Source of the DNA: Atrina japonica
Lineage: Eukaryota; Mollusca; Bivalvia; Pterioida; Pinnidae
Assembly: GCA_030159075.1 (NCBI GenBank)
Contig: BROG01000050.1
Location: 910,501-974,500, forward strand
Direction of reading: 5' to 3'
Length of the DNA: 64,000 nt
The notes under the pieces were generated by a model that ran no database searches, was not told the DNA's origin, and was given only the letters and a program-made list of their open reading frames with translations. This document shows, piece by piece, positions 20,901 through 30,489 of this stretch. The translations under genes were made by a program, and so were the position numbers. Numbering within the stretch: position 1 is the stretch's first letter; every line of letters begins with the position of its first letter.

Positions 20901-22196
20901 TGTACCATACAGTGTTCTTTAGCTGTACCATACAGTGTTCATTAGCTGTACCATACAGTGTTCCTTAGCTGTACCATACAGTGTTCCTTAGCTGTACCAT
21001 ACAGTGTTCCTTAACTGAACCATATAGTATTCCTTAGCAGTACCATACATTGTTCCTTAGATTTACCATACAGTGTTCCTTAGCTGTGCCATACAGTGTT
21101 CCTTAACTGAACCATATAGTATTCCTTAGCTGTACCATACAGTGTTCCTTAGCTGTACCATACAGTGTTCATTAGCTGTACCATACAGTGTTCTTTAGCT
21201 GACCATACAATATTCATTAGCTGTACCATACAGTGTTCATTAGCTGTACCATACAGTGTTCCTTAGCTGTACCATACATATTTCCTTAGCTGTACCATAC
21301 AGTATTCCTTAGCTGAACTTTTGAACTTTTAAATATCACCTGTGATTTTCCTGCAGAATCTTAGCAAATTTTTCATTGCAAATTTATTGAAATTATACAG
21401 AATTTGTGTATATGTGTTTGTCATGCTTGAGAAAATTGATATTTCTTGGAAAATTTATATTTTGAATAGATGATAATTTAACTAATTTTTGATAGAAATG
21501 ATAAACTTCCACATTATGGGTAATAAATGATAAACGTCAAACATTTGGGACTTCATTTCACAATACAAGCTTTGGACCTGTGTCAGATATTGAAAATTTT
21601 GTGAACACTGTTCAACTGGATATAAACTAATGCAAATCTAGTTGAGCACCGGATATCTAAGTATTGTAGTCAAATCATTAGAGTATGTAAGGGCAAAATG
21701 TCATCATGACTCCAATGTCAGACAGAATTTAACAAAAATTATCTGAGCATATTTGCTCAAATTTAAAAAAAAAAAAAGCATTCATAAATCTGAGAATATT
21801 CTTAACTGGGCCTGCCCATCCAATCAGATTTCAAGATTAGCTTTAAGTTTAGTAAAATTCTAAGACTTTTGAGTAACACGCAGGTTTTAAGCTAAATTGT
21901 AGTGGGAAGCTGGAATATGTTTTCTATTGAAGACTGAAACTTAGCATATGTCTAAACCTTTTGTAATTCCATTCTTTGATTTATTGTAACCCTTTCAACC
22001 CTGGGCATCTAGATGGTATGAGCTTTTCTATTGTTTAGACCAGTCCATTATGGCCTGTAGGGTTTAAAGGATTAAATCGTGTCAGTTATCAGGTTCATGA
22101 TATATCCTATCATAATTTTGGATACAGGTATCTGCACATTTGATGGGACTTGCCGCCAACAGCAGAGATTTAGCAACTACTGGTATGCCAACATGA
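14888..22196 (+). CDS. RPP14: RNase P/MRP protein subunit p14, five coding exons
   Basis: RPP14 is a protein subunit of nuclear RNase P (tRNA 5' processing) and belongs to the Pop5/Rpp14 family. Joining exons 14888-14958, 15595-15685, 16358-16434, 17562-17640 and 22128-22196 gives 128 residues, close to the vertebrate length of about 124. All junctions are GT-AG and keep frame. Diagnostic segments are VQLEFESS (exon 1/2), FEDETLSAILRV (exon 3), KLWSALTLFGEY and RCAFRVHQ (exon 4), and VSAHLMGLAANSRDL (exon 5). ATG 14888 is preceded by an AG acceptor at 14867-14868, so an untranslated upstream exon is likely. The last intron is 4487 bp and holds a SINE and a 3-kb minisatellite. In vertebrates the RPP14 transcript also encodes the dehydratase HTD2; I see no HTD2-like frame downstream here. 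Confidence 0.94.
15245..15345 (+). repeat. SINE fragment, family A, in RPP14 intron 1
   Basis: CTAGTGGTTAGGTGTGCATTC (head), GGGTTTGATTCCCGG (B box) and GTCATACCAAAGACTTTC match the SINE split by the LTR element, here on the plus strand. Confidence 0.7.
15595..15685 (+). CDS. RPP14: RPP14 coding exon 2
   Basis: Acceptor AATTTCAG ends at 15594; donor GTAAGT is at 15686. It encodes EFESSKEKMDIQG through LYGE. Confidence 0.93.
16358..16434 (+). CDS. RPP14: RPP14 coding exon 3
   Basis: The acceptor is TTTTTTTTGTACATGTAG. It encodes IGASTEIDVLKFEDETLSA and on to VPQ. The donor GTAAAA at 16435 is weak but fits the frame. Confidence 0.92.
16500..16760 (+). repeat. SINE, family A, nearly full length, in RPP14 intron 3
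   Basis: A degenerate tRNA-like head, GTTTGATTCCCAGAGC, AACTAAAGACTTT, then a body with CTGAATGAGACC...GGAGGTCCTGTGTC and GGTCAAAATTTGAGATACTTT. It provides the full-length model for the split copy at 3801/13495. Confidence 0.65.
16786..17290. mobile_element. 505-bp TA-flanked MITE with TIR CAGTGGAACCTGTCTT
   Basis: The left end CAGTGGAACCTGTCTT and right end AAGGCAGGTTCAACTG are inverted repeats flanked by TA on both sides, as in Tc1/mariner-type elements. A different foldback element sits inside it at 17012-17133. A shorter relative is at 53004-53169. Confidence 0.75.
17012..17133. mobile_element. foldback MITE nested in the 505-bp MITE
   Basis: TCAACCCCTAC...TATGACAAAGGAATCTCAATCC pairs with GGATTGAGATTCCTTTGTCATA...AGGGGTAGA. 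A second copy is at 56604-56761. Confidence 0.8.
17562..17640 (+). CDS. RPP14: RPP14 coding exon 4
   Basis: Acceptor TTTCTTGTACAG ends at 17561; donor GTACAA is at 17641. It encodes FQTKLWSALTLFGEY and RRCAFRVHQ, the best conserved part of the family. Confidence 0.95.
17690..17942 (+). repeat. tRNA-derived SINE, family C, with AAACAA tail
   Basis: The head GCCGGCCTGGCTCAGTCGGTAGCGCGC and GTTCGAGTCCC give A and B boxes. The body has CTTTCGGATGAGACAGTAAAAAC and CCCTTCACCGGCATTTGGTGACG, and the tail ends AATAAACAAACAAAC. ACCTGGCTGGG flanks it at 17678-17688 and 17943-17953. Sister copies are at 39750 and 42642. Confidence 0.88.
17943..18210. repeat. dispersed repeat (ACCTGGCTGGG family)
   Basis: It shares order and sequence with 35129-35330: ACCTGGC-GGG-GAGTCT, AACCCTTT, GACCT-G-GAGTT, TATCCAGT-AGGAATAAAAC, and CATCTTATGTGAAT-like end. 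The SINE at 17690 landed at its left end. Confidence 0.6.
18343..21318. repeat. 3-kb minisatellite, 23-bp unit, in RPP14 intron 4
   Basis: The unit is close to TTCCTTAGCTGTACCATACAGTG with variants CAATATTCC, CAGTATCCCA and CAGTGTTCATT. The span gives roughly 129 units. A variant containing CTGAACCATATAG recurs at 18961, 19122 and 19283 (spacing 161, seven units), showing higher-order structure. Minus-strand open frames across it are artefacts. Confidence 0.97.
21319..21980. other. intronic stretch, nothing recognised
   Basis: Remainder of RPP14 intron 4, AT-rich, with no element recognised apart from the small MITE that follows. Confidence 0.5.
21987..22073. mobile_element. small MITE copy (93-bp family)
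   Basis: GTAACCCTTTCAACCCTGGG and CCTGTAGGGTTTAAAGGATTAAA are degenerate forms of the inverted ends seen at 1001-1093. Confidence 0.5.
22128..22196 (+). CDS. RPP14: RPP14 coding exon 5 and stop
   Basis: The acceptor is TTGGATACAG. It encodes VSAHLMGLAANSRDLATTG through a TGA at 22194-22196. Confidence 0.9.
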   Translation, partial: VSAHLMGLAANSRDLATTGMPT

Positions 22197-22399
22197 ATAG
22201 GAAAAAGAAAAAGATCTCATCCATGAAAAACTAGCGGCAGACTTCCTGATCAGTAGTTCTTGTTGAGTACCGTGAAGACCAAACAGAAATGTTTGAAGAT
22301 GAACACAATAAGTTAGAAATCAGGAAAACTAATAATGTTGAATTATAAATGAGAACTGTGTTGGTAAGAAGTAAAAGTGTACTAATACAGAATGAGAAT

Positions 22400-23520
22400 G
22401 CTACAGTACAGCTTACAAGTATCCCATGCTGTTTCAGTACAGTGTGTCAGTATGTGATCTTCTTTCAGCACAGCATACTTGTATCTGATGCTGTTTCAGT
22501 ACAGTGTTATGTAACCATGTTCAGACCACAAAATAACATGGGAGTGATCGTTCAGGTTACGTGGAGGTTACGACAAATACAAATCATGTAACCTCCTTTT
22601 CGTTCTCGATGAATTTCATTTTTAATTCCTGATAATTGCTATCATAACCTGCAGGTTAAGGTCATTCCTTTTAGTTTAATCTGGAAATGGGTTACGATGA
22701 TTTCTCTCATTTTGGGCCTGTTGTTTCAGTACCTAATACAGGTATGTGATGCTGTTTCAGTACAACATATGTAATCTTGTTTCAGTACAGCATACAAGTA
22801 TTCCATGCTGTTTCAGTACAGTGTATCAGTGTGTGATCTTCTTTCAGTATAGCATACTTGTATCTGATGCTGTTTCAGTACAGTGTATGTAATTTTGTTT
22901 CAGTACATAATACAGGTATGTGATGCTGTTTCAGTACAACATATGTAATCTTGTTTCAGTACAGCATACAAGTATTCCATGCTGTTTCAGTACAGTGTAT
23001 CAGGGTGTGATCTTCTTTCAGTATAGCATACTTGTATCTGATGCTGTTTCAGTACAGTGTATGTAATCTTGTTTCAGTACATAATACAGGTATGTGATGC
23101 TGTTTCAGTACAACATATGTAATATTGTTTCAGTACAGCATACACATATTCCATGCTGTTTCAGTACAGAGTATCAATATGTGATCTTCTTTCAGTAAAA
23201 TGTCTGATGCTGTTTCAGTATAGTGTATGTAATCTTGTTTCAGTACATAATACAGGTATCTGGTGCTGTTTCAGTACAACATATGTAATCTTGTTTCAGT
23301 ACAGCATTCACATATCCCATGCTGTTTCAGTACAGAGAATCAACATTTGATCTTCTTTCAGTAAAATGTCTGATGCTGTTTCAGTATAGTGTATGTAATC
23401 TTGTTTCAGTGGAGCATACATGTATCAGATGCTATCTTGTTTCAATTCATATTACATTTATCTGATGCAGTTTCAGAACAGTGTATTTGATCTATTTCCA
23501 TTACAGCATACATACATCTA
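22400..23520. repeat. complex minisatellite, 174-bp higher-order period
   Basis: Subunits of about 29-31 bp alternate TGTTTCAGTACAGTGTATG, TGTTTCAGTACATAATACAGG and TTTCAGTATAGCATACTTG. GGTATGTGATGC recurs at 22741, 22915 and 23089, exactly 174 bp apart. An unrelated stretch at about 22520-22720 interrupts the left end. Confidence 0.9.
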
Positions 23521-23524
23521 ACGT

Positions 23525-23900
23525 TGTTACCTGCGTTGTTATCGTGAGGAATGTCTAGTATGTGCTCTACCTGTCTGTCCTTTGTCCATCCGTAAAACTT
23601 CATACACTAAATCAGAAATCCATAATCTGATTAATCCAAAATTTTCCAAACTCTCCTTTCCTCCTAATTTCCTAAATTTCTGATTTTTTTTTCATTCCCA
23701 TTTCATACTTCATTAACTTTTTATTACTGATTTTCATTTGTTTTGCAAGATTTATTTCTTCTTGAATTTTGGATTGCTGGTTTTCATGCTAATTTTCTCA
23801 CCAGTGTCATCATCTAGTACTGCAATACAACCATGCTGCAATTTCTAAGCACATGCATTTCCATAGAATCATCAGGGGCAACACACAACAGTATATGCAC
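23525..23900. other. unique stretch between two minisatellites
   Basis: Non-repetitive T-rich sequence; no gene recognised. Confidence 0.5.
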
Positions 23901-23954
23901 TTGTTACAGTACAGGGTATGTAATCTTACTCAGTACAGTATGTATGTATTTGTA

Positions 23955-25245
23955 TGTATTTTCATTCCAGTATAGCATACCTGTATCTAATGTTGCAATA
24001 TAGCATACCTGTATCTAATGTTGTTGTAGTATAGCATACCTGTATCTAATGTTGTTGCAGTATAGCATACCTGTATCTAATGTTGTTGTTGTATAACATA
24101 CCTGTATCTAATGTTGTTGCAGTATAACATACCTGTATCTCTAATGTTGTTGTTGTATAACATACCTGTATCTAATGTTGTTGTAGTATAACATACCTGT
24201 ATCTAATGTTGTTGTTGTATAACATACCTGTATCTAATGTTGTTGTAGTATAACATACCTGTATCTAATGTTTGTTGTAGTATAACATACCTGTATCTAA
24301 TGTTGTTGTTGTATAACATACCTGTATCTAATGTTGTTGTAGTATAACATACCTGTATCTAATGTTGTTGTAGTATAACATACCTGTATCTAATGTTGTT
24401 GTTGTATAACATACCTGTATCTAATGTTGTTGTAGTATAACATACCTGTATCTAATGTTGTTGTTGTATAACATACCTGTATCTAATGTTGTTGTTGTAT
24501 AACATACCTGTATCTAATGTTGTTGTTGTATAACATACCTGTATCTAATGTTGTTGTTGTATAACATACCTGTATCTAATGTTGTTGTTGTATAACATAC
24601 CTGTATCTAATGTTGTTGTTGTATAACATACCTGTATCTAATGTTGTTGTTGTATAACATACCTGTATCTAATGTTGTTGTAGTATAACATACCTGTATC
24701 TAATGTTGTTGTTGTATAACATACCTGTATCTAATGTTGTTGTAGTATAACATACCTGTATCTAATGTTGTTGTAGTATAACATACCTGTATCTAATGTT
24801 GTTGTAGTATAACATACCTGTATCTAATGTTGTTGTAGTATAACATACCTGTATCTAATGTTGTTGTTGTATAACATACCTGTATCTAATGTTGTTGTAG
24901 TATAACATACCTGTATCTAATGTTGTTGTAGTATAACATACCTGTATCTAATGTTGTTGTAGTATAACATACCTGTATCTAATGTTGTTGTAGTATAACA
25001 TACCTGTATCTAATGTTGTTGTAGTATAACATACCTGTATCTGATGTTGTTGTAGTATAACATACCTGTATCTAATGTTGTTGTAGTATAACATACCTGT
25101 ATCTAATGTTGATGCAGTATAGCATACCTGTATCTAATGTTGATGCAGTATAGCATACCTGTATCTAATGTTGATGCAGTATAGCATACCTGTATCTAAT
25201 GTTGATGCAGTATAGCATACCTGTATTTAATGTTGTTGCAGTACA
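23955..25245. repeat. minisatellite, 31-bp unit
   Basis: About 41 units of TAGTATAACATACCTGTATC + TAATGTTGTTG, with end units containing CAGTATAGCATACC and GATG. The edge variant CAGTATAGCATACCTGTATC matches a subunit of the 22.4-23.5 kb array. Confidence 0.97.
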
Positions 25246-25249
25246 GGTA

Positions 25250-26140
25250 TGTGAAGTATGTCAGGCAGGTGCTTGTGTACAGTCGTTTGTTGTGCTTTTA
25301 CATCTAAAACAAAAACAAGGTAATTTCTTTTGTATGTGTCAACTGTAAGGTTAGGATAACAATGTTGTGATTTCATCCCCTTGGGTCAGGTATTTTGTAG
25401 ATACAGTGACAGCTCAATTGATCGATATTACCTTTTTGTGGATTATTGTTCTCAAAGAAACATTTTATACAACATATGCAGTCACATATATATTGTTATT
25501 GTAACATGTATTGAGACAGTTACATATATAAGGTATAAAAGATCAAACTATCTTTACATGTTTTTGTTATTTTGTTTGACCATTTACTTATGTAGGCCTA
25601 TATCCTTGATCCAGCTATTTTACTTGCAAAGTAAAAAAAAATATATCACCATATATCTAGAAAAAAATGTGGCACTGGAAAGCAAAATCAGACATATTGG
25701 AGAGTTGATGGTATTTTGAGAACCTTTTGCCGTGCTTAAATACACAATGTTTTAACAGCAATTTCTTTTATGTGAATTTTAGAGGCGATGTGATTAAATT
25801 CCCTTGTTTTCTGCTTGATCCCAGATGATATGAAATTGTAATATTTTTGTAATAGTGCTTTGAACCTGTAAGAACTTACAGACTTTTTGGGGTATCAAAA
25901 ACATATCTCAACTAATATTTGTTATCTTCCCAGGTTTTTGTCCAAGCAGATCACATACTTATGATAAGACACGTTCTTATGAAGATTTACTAAAACCTAA
26001 TCAAATGCAAAACCATTTATTACGGATGTCGCAACTATTGACATTTTGCTTTGTATGATTTTATTTCAAATTTCCATGATCTTGTTGTGTCCCTAAAATC
26101 TGACAATGTTGAGAGAATGTCTGAAAATCCTAGCGATATA
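25250..26140. other. non-coding stretch, no gene seen
   Basis: A 112-codon open frame at 25381-25719 is hydrophobic and AT-driven with no recognisable domain, so it is not called. Confidence 0.5.
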
Positions 26141-26147
26141 TCACATA

Positions 26148-26551
26148 CCATAAATTTGGACATTTTGGCGTTACTAAAATTTGGCCACTTTGTTCATAAA
26201 AGTTTTTAGGTACTCGAATTTTGGACATTTATGTTTATATCATGTTTAAATTTGGCCAACCATCAAAACTTGGTCTTACCGTATCGAACATTCCAGGTGG
26301 TTGAAATATTAAAATATTAAAAAGTACCGATAAATTTGAACTTATATGTCATAAAGTACTTAATTAAGATTAATATTTACACTGTGTTATTTCAAAAATA
26401 CCTTGTTTGTTCATCAAAGACACTCAAATAATTTTACAAAGCACTGGCAGAAACATTTTGTATATATTTTTGACGGTTGAATTTTGGCCATTTTAATAGA
26501 GTGGCCAAATTGTCCAAAATTAAACAATTGCCAAAATATCCCAATTTACGG
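26148..26551. mobile_element. 404-bp TA-flanked MITE
   Basis: The left end CCATAAATTTGGACATTTTG and the reverse complement of the right end CCGTAAATTGGGATATTTTG are inverted repeats. TA lies on both sides (26146-26147, 26552-26553). The interior repeats TTTGGCCA/TTTGGACA motifs. Confidence 0.75.
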
Positions 26552-26763
26552 TATAAAGGTTTGTTGGGCATGTTTAGACATACTGATTTAATTTGGAGTA
26601 CTGTCCCACTAAGATAAGCTATTGTAGGTTAAGTGCCACAATTGTTTACTAATGCTATGGAGTTAGGTTTCTTAAACATGTCTAGCCCATGATGACACTG
26701 TACTTGGTTGTTTTGCACTGCATTCACGTCACCTGTTGATCAATAGTCATTACCTATTTTATA

Positions 26764-26865
26764 AGAAGTCTCAGGCATCATGTTCTGTCGTTTTTGATTT
26801 ACCAGGGGGTTTTACCAAAAAGCGAGACCATGATATACACTTGATAAATCAAAAAAAACATGAGA
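26764..26865. mobile_element. hairpin element, TTTACCA family
   Basis: TTTTTGATTTACCAGGGGGTTTTACCAAAAAGCGAGAC ... TGATAAATCAAAAAAAACATGAGAC. It is related to the better preserved copy at 50852-50940. Confidence 0.5.
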
Positions 26866-26997
26866 CTGGCATGACTTTAATGGAATCCAGAACATTTGCG
26901 TTGCGAAATCAAAACTGCCATTGAACTCTTCAATCAGTTCTTTTCAAATTGAAAACACAGACACCAAAGTATTAACCATCAGGATGCCCGGAAGGCG

Positions 26998-27052
26998 TTT
27001 GTGTGTGTGTGTGTGTTTGCGTGTGTGTGTGTTTGTGTGAGTGTGTGTGTGT
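26998..27052. repeat. (GT)n microsatellite
   Basis: TG/GT run with a few interruptions. Confidence 0.95.
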
Positions 27053-27124
27053 TGTTTGAATGGTGTTTCACATCACACTTAGCTATTTTTGTTATGTACA
27101 TGTATATTTTACTTTTGTTTTATT

Positions 27125-27390
27125 GGTGTATACGAAACACTCAACAATTTTTCAGTTATCTGGTGGTGGCAAGTTTTCAGTGGTAGAGGAGAGAACCCGA
27201 TTATAATGAACTCGGGGGGGGGGGGGGGGGTGGGGGGGGGGGGGGGGGGGGTCGGAGATCGCCGACCTTCCGCAAGTGAATTGGCAAACTTTCTCACAAA
27301 ATCAGCTTAGATTCCATCCTGACTAGAGGAAAGAGAGAGAAAAAGGTGCAATGCTCTAACCACTCAGCCATGGAGACAGTATTTAAATGT
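27125..27390 (-). repeat. SINE, family B, minus strand, with internal G-run
   Basis: On the minus strand: CCATGGCTGAGTGGTTAGAGC head, GAATCTAAGCTGATTTTGTGAG, then the CGGGTTCTCTCC...TTGCCACCACCAGATAACTG block. A 40-bp nearly pure G tract (27213-27250) lies within it and is a likely sequencing or expansion hot spot. Confidence 0.75.
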
Positions 27391-27544
27391 TGTGAACAGT
27401 AGACAAAACAAGGGACTTCTGTAAAATCTAGAGGCGGGGTCAGGTGCCAGGGAGAAGTAAGCATTGCCTGTCAATGATAAACATACGTGTGTTATAAATT
27501 CCAAATCGAGCGATGATATATTTATTGATTGATATAAAACATCT

Positions 27545-27640
27545 CAGATACCAAAGTATACATTTTTAGAATGTCCAGGACACAAATACAAATCCGGCAA
27601 AAATGGACAAACACAAACCTCTGGAAACCACTGATCTTAC
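27545..27640 (-). repeat. Penelope-like element 3' tail fragment
   Basis: It contains ATACCAAAGTATA, GTCCAGGACACAAATACAAAT, CGGCAAAAATGGACAAACAC and CCTCTGGAAACCA. This is the reverse complement of the end of the RT element at 36700-37610. Confidence 0.7.
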
Positions 27641-27649
27641 CTTTATTCA

Positions 27650-28835
27650 TTTGAATTAGATTTCATCCATAATCTTCTGATTTATGAGAAGAAGAAACTA
27701 GCCATGACCTTTGGTTTGACTTTTGATATTTAGATATTATTGATAACCGTCAGTTAATGAATGCGATTTTTATACCTGTATGAACACCGTATAGCCAATC
27801 GCACTAGTAGCCTAATTAAAACAAGTCAGAATTGAAATCACATGTCCTATCATCGCGATTTTTGTACTTTTTTCAAATAATTGCTTTCCTTTGTAAGCAG
27901 GTTAATTTATAAACTTGGAATTGATGGAATTGGCATATAATCAAAATGCTTCAGTAATCTTATAAGAACGTTCTGATCAGTATTCTATATGTAATGTCGT
28001 ATTCCCTAATGCTTCATACATCAATCCAAGTTTATGTATGGATGTAAAAGGCCCATGCATGCAGAAATGAAATGTAATCAATTGGAAATTATCAGCAAAG
28101 CAAAGGGACGGAGAGAGGCTGAGCAATCTATCGGCTAAGTACAAGATCCAATCTGTTATTGGAGGCACTGACCTGACGTAATTGATGTCTTGGCTTGATC
28201 ATACAAACGATCGAGTTGAGAATCTGAAGTGATTTATCATTACAAACAATCACAGTCCGTTCTGGAAGACCAGCAAAATTCTCTGATGTATATCATCTGA
28301 AACTACAAATGTATCTGAATCGCAGGATTGGCAACGGAGAATTGCTTTAATTCATTTCATTTAAATATCTTCAAAACATTATGGAACGTTAAAAGTCGAC
28401 TAATATAACTTTCATAATATCAAAATACATTTCAGTAATCGGATTTATCTGTGTCTCGGCTTTACCCCCAGAGCGTACGTTTTTTCTTCCGACATTCTGA
28501 TACCATTACATAAGTGATAATTATTTATTCTATTTCTTTTAAAGCTTGATCTAATTCATAATTCAATGTAAATGAAAGTAATTGTATCACTGAGTGATTC
28601 ACTCAACCGAACATAAATAATTTATAAAATAAACAAACACACAAATTAAGTATGACGCGCTGTGTACAAGTGCAGCTTATTCAAATATGAATATACAAAA
28701 ACAAAATGTCACTCCTAACCACGCCATTTTCAATGTAAAAACAAATATTTAGTTCGAATTCCAATGCGTATGATTATGTAAATGGATGGGTGGGTGGAAA
28801 TAAATTAACTGCACTGAAAAGAGCCTTCGAATGGC
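27650..28835. other. non-coding stretch, no gene seen
   Basis: AT-rich sequence without recognised elements; a 28590-28640 segment shares ACCGAACATAAATAATTTAT with the direct repeats near 59.9 and 60.3 kb. Confidence 0.5.
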
Positions 28836-28956
<121 letters not shown>

Positions 28957-29335
28957 CTGTGTGTTATGCAGCTCTTAACAGATTACATAAATATTTTATA
29001 TGTGATACGTATAATAAAGCCTAGCGGCGATTTGATTGGCAAACGTGCGGCAAACTGAACTACTTTATTCAAACGAACGCAGATCCAAGGTGTAATTTTT
29101 GCAAAATGTTTATATTCAAATACAAGCAATATTTACAATATGTTTTGTGCACTTATTTCTGCGCAAGTAATTTACCTATTTGGAACAATTTGGTCAACTC
29201 AGCAGAAAAGAGAATATAGATTCTCATCCCCAGTCATCACGAAATGCTGTTTATATTGCATATGTTTGATCATAGGATGAAAAGAATCCGTCATGAGATT
29301 CCATTCATATCACATTTATGATACTTGTTAAGAGT

Positions 29336-29340
<5 letters not shown>

Positions 29341-29373
<33 letters not shown>

Positions 29374-29377
29374 GTAT

Positions 29378-29446
<69 letters not shown>
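29341..29446. repeat. (TA)n microsatellite, interrupted
   Basis: TA run with an ATAGTATATA interruption near 29371 and a single AATA phase change near 29390. Confidence 0.95.
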
Positions 29447-29449
<3 letters not shown>

Positions 29450-30400
29450 TGTAAAATATTTGGATATGTTTATGTTTTTGTATATGTTTGTGTCCCGAAC
29501 TAGTTTATTTTCGTAACCCGTTCATCAATATAATTACTATACATGCATGTTTCTTATCTCGTATTTCAAACCAATAAATATTGTACTTTTCCCCAGGATG
29601 TATCTATGTCGAATTTATAGAACAATTATTCATAAAACTTATATCATTGAAACTCAAACTGGCGTTTATGGCAATCATATTTCATTATTCCTCAGTATCA
29701 ATGCAATAAAATATTTCCTCGGAGGGAGAAAATGAGAAATTTGTATGTATCTGTATGTACAATTTTAAACAAAATATTTCCTAAGATGAATGCAGCAAAT
29801 AATTGTTATCAACCCACGTTTTGAATGTAAAAACTACCGTCAGTGTATGGCTGAGTTATTTTATCTAAGAAAAAATCTATAATATTGTGTGGTCAGAGCA
29901 TCACGCTTTTGAGCACGATGTCAGGTAAAGCGAACTCAAAGCTTGCTGGAACCCAAGCTGATTATGCGAGTTTACTAATTTACTTCCGGAAAGGGAATGG
30001 TCTTTCCTGGGGTATCCTTTGGGTAACTCCTTTATCAAAACGGACGGTCACCGTATACTAGTAATTGCAAAACATTAGTGAGTGTGCCTTACAAAAAGGA
30101 TATGTCTTTACAATGGTGTTGTTTTATCCCATCACATGCTTGCAAAACCGCAAAAAGTTTGGAAATTCGGATACATGGATTTTAATTGGCACTCCGGTTT
30201 CTCCTCGTTTTGAGACTCGTGCATTTTAAGGCAAAACTGCTATAAATATCTAAACATCTTTATTAGAGCGTCTTGAAATACCTTCATCAAAATTCAATTA
30301 GGAATATCAGAGTAAATATCTCTCAAAATGTATTTTAAATACATATATTCATCACTTTGGATGGGAGTTTTTTGTGGTAAATTTTAGTAGTTTACTTGCT
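29450..30400. other. non-coding stretch, no gene seen
   Basis: No coding or repeat structure recognised. Confidence 0.45.
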
Positions 30401-30404
30401 GAAG

Positions 30405-30485
30405 GCAGGCCGATGATATCTTCTCGTGTACATTGTAGCTGGTCTCTCCACCATCATTGCAATCTGGCAGCCTCTGTATGACTGA
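30405..30485 (+). repeat. SINE family B tail fragment
   Basis: GAAGGCAGGCCGATGATATC, GTACATTGTAGCTGGTCTCTCCACCATC and AATCTGGCAGCC match the distal block of the SINE at 550-800. Confidence 0.5.
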
Positions 30486-30489
30486 AAAA

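Noticed and set aside
23955..25245. CRISPR-like array of regular 31-bp units
   Set aside because: Units are contiguous with no spacers and the genome is eukaryotic; this is a minisatellite.
27089..27310. Gly-rich and Pro-rich ORFs
   Set aside because: Produced by a 40-bp G-run inside a SINE.
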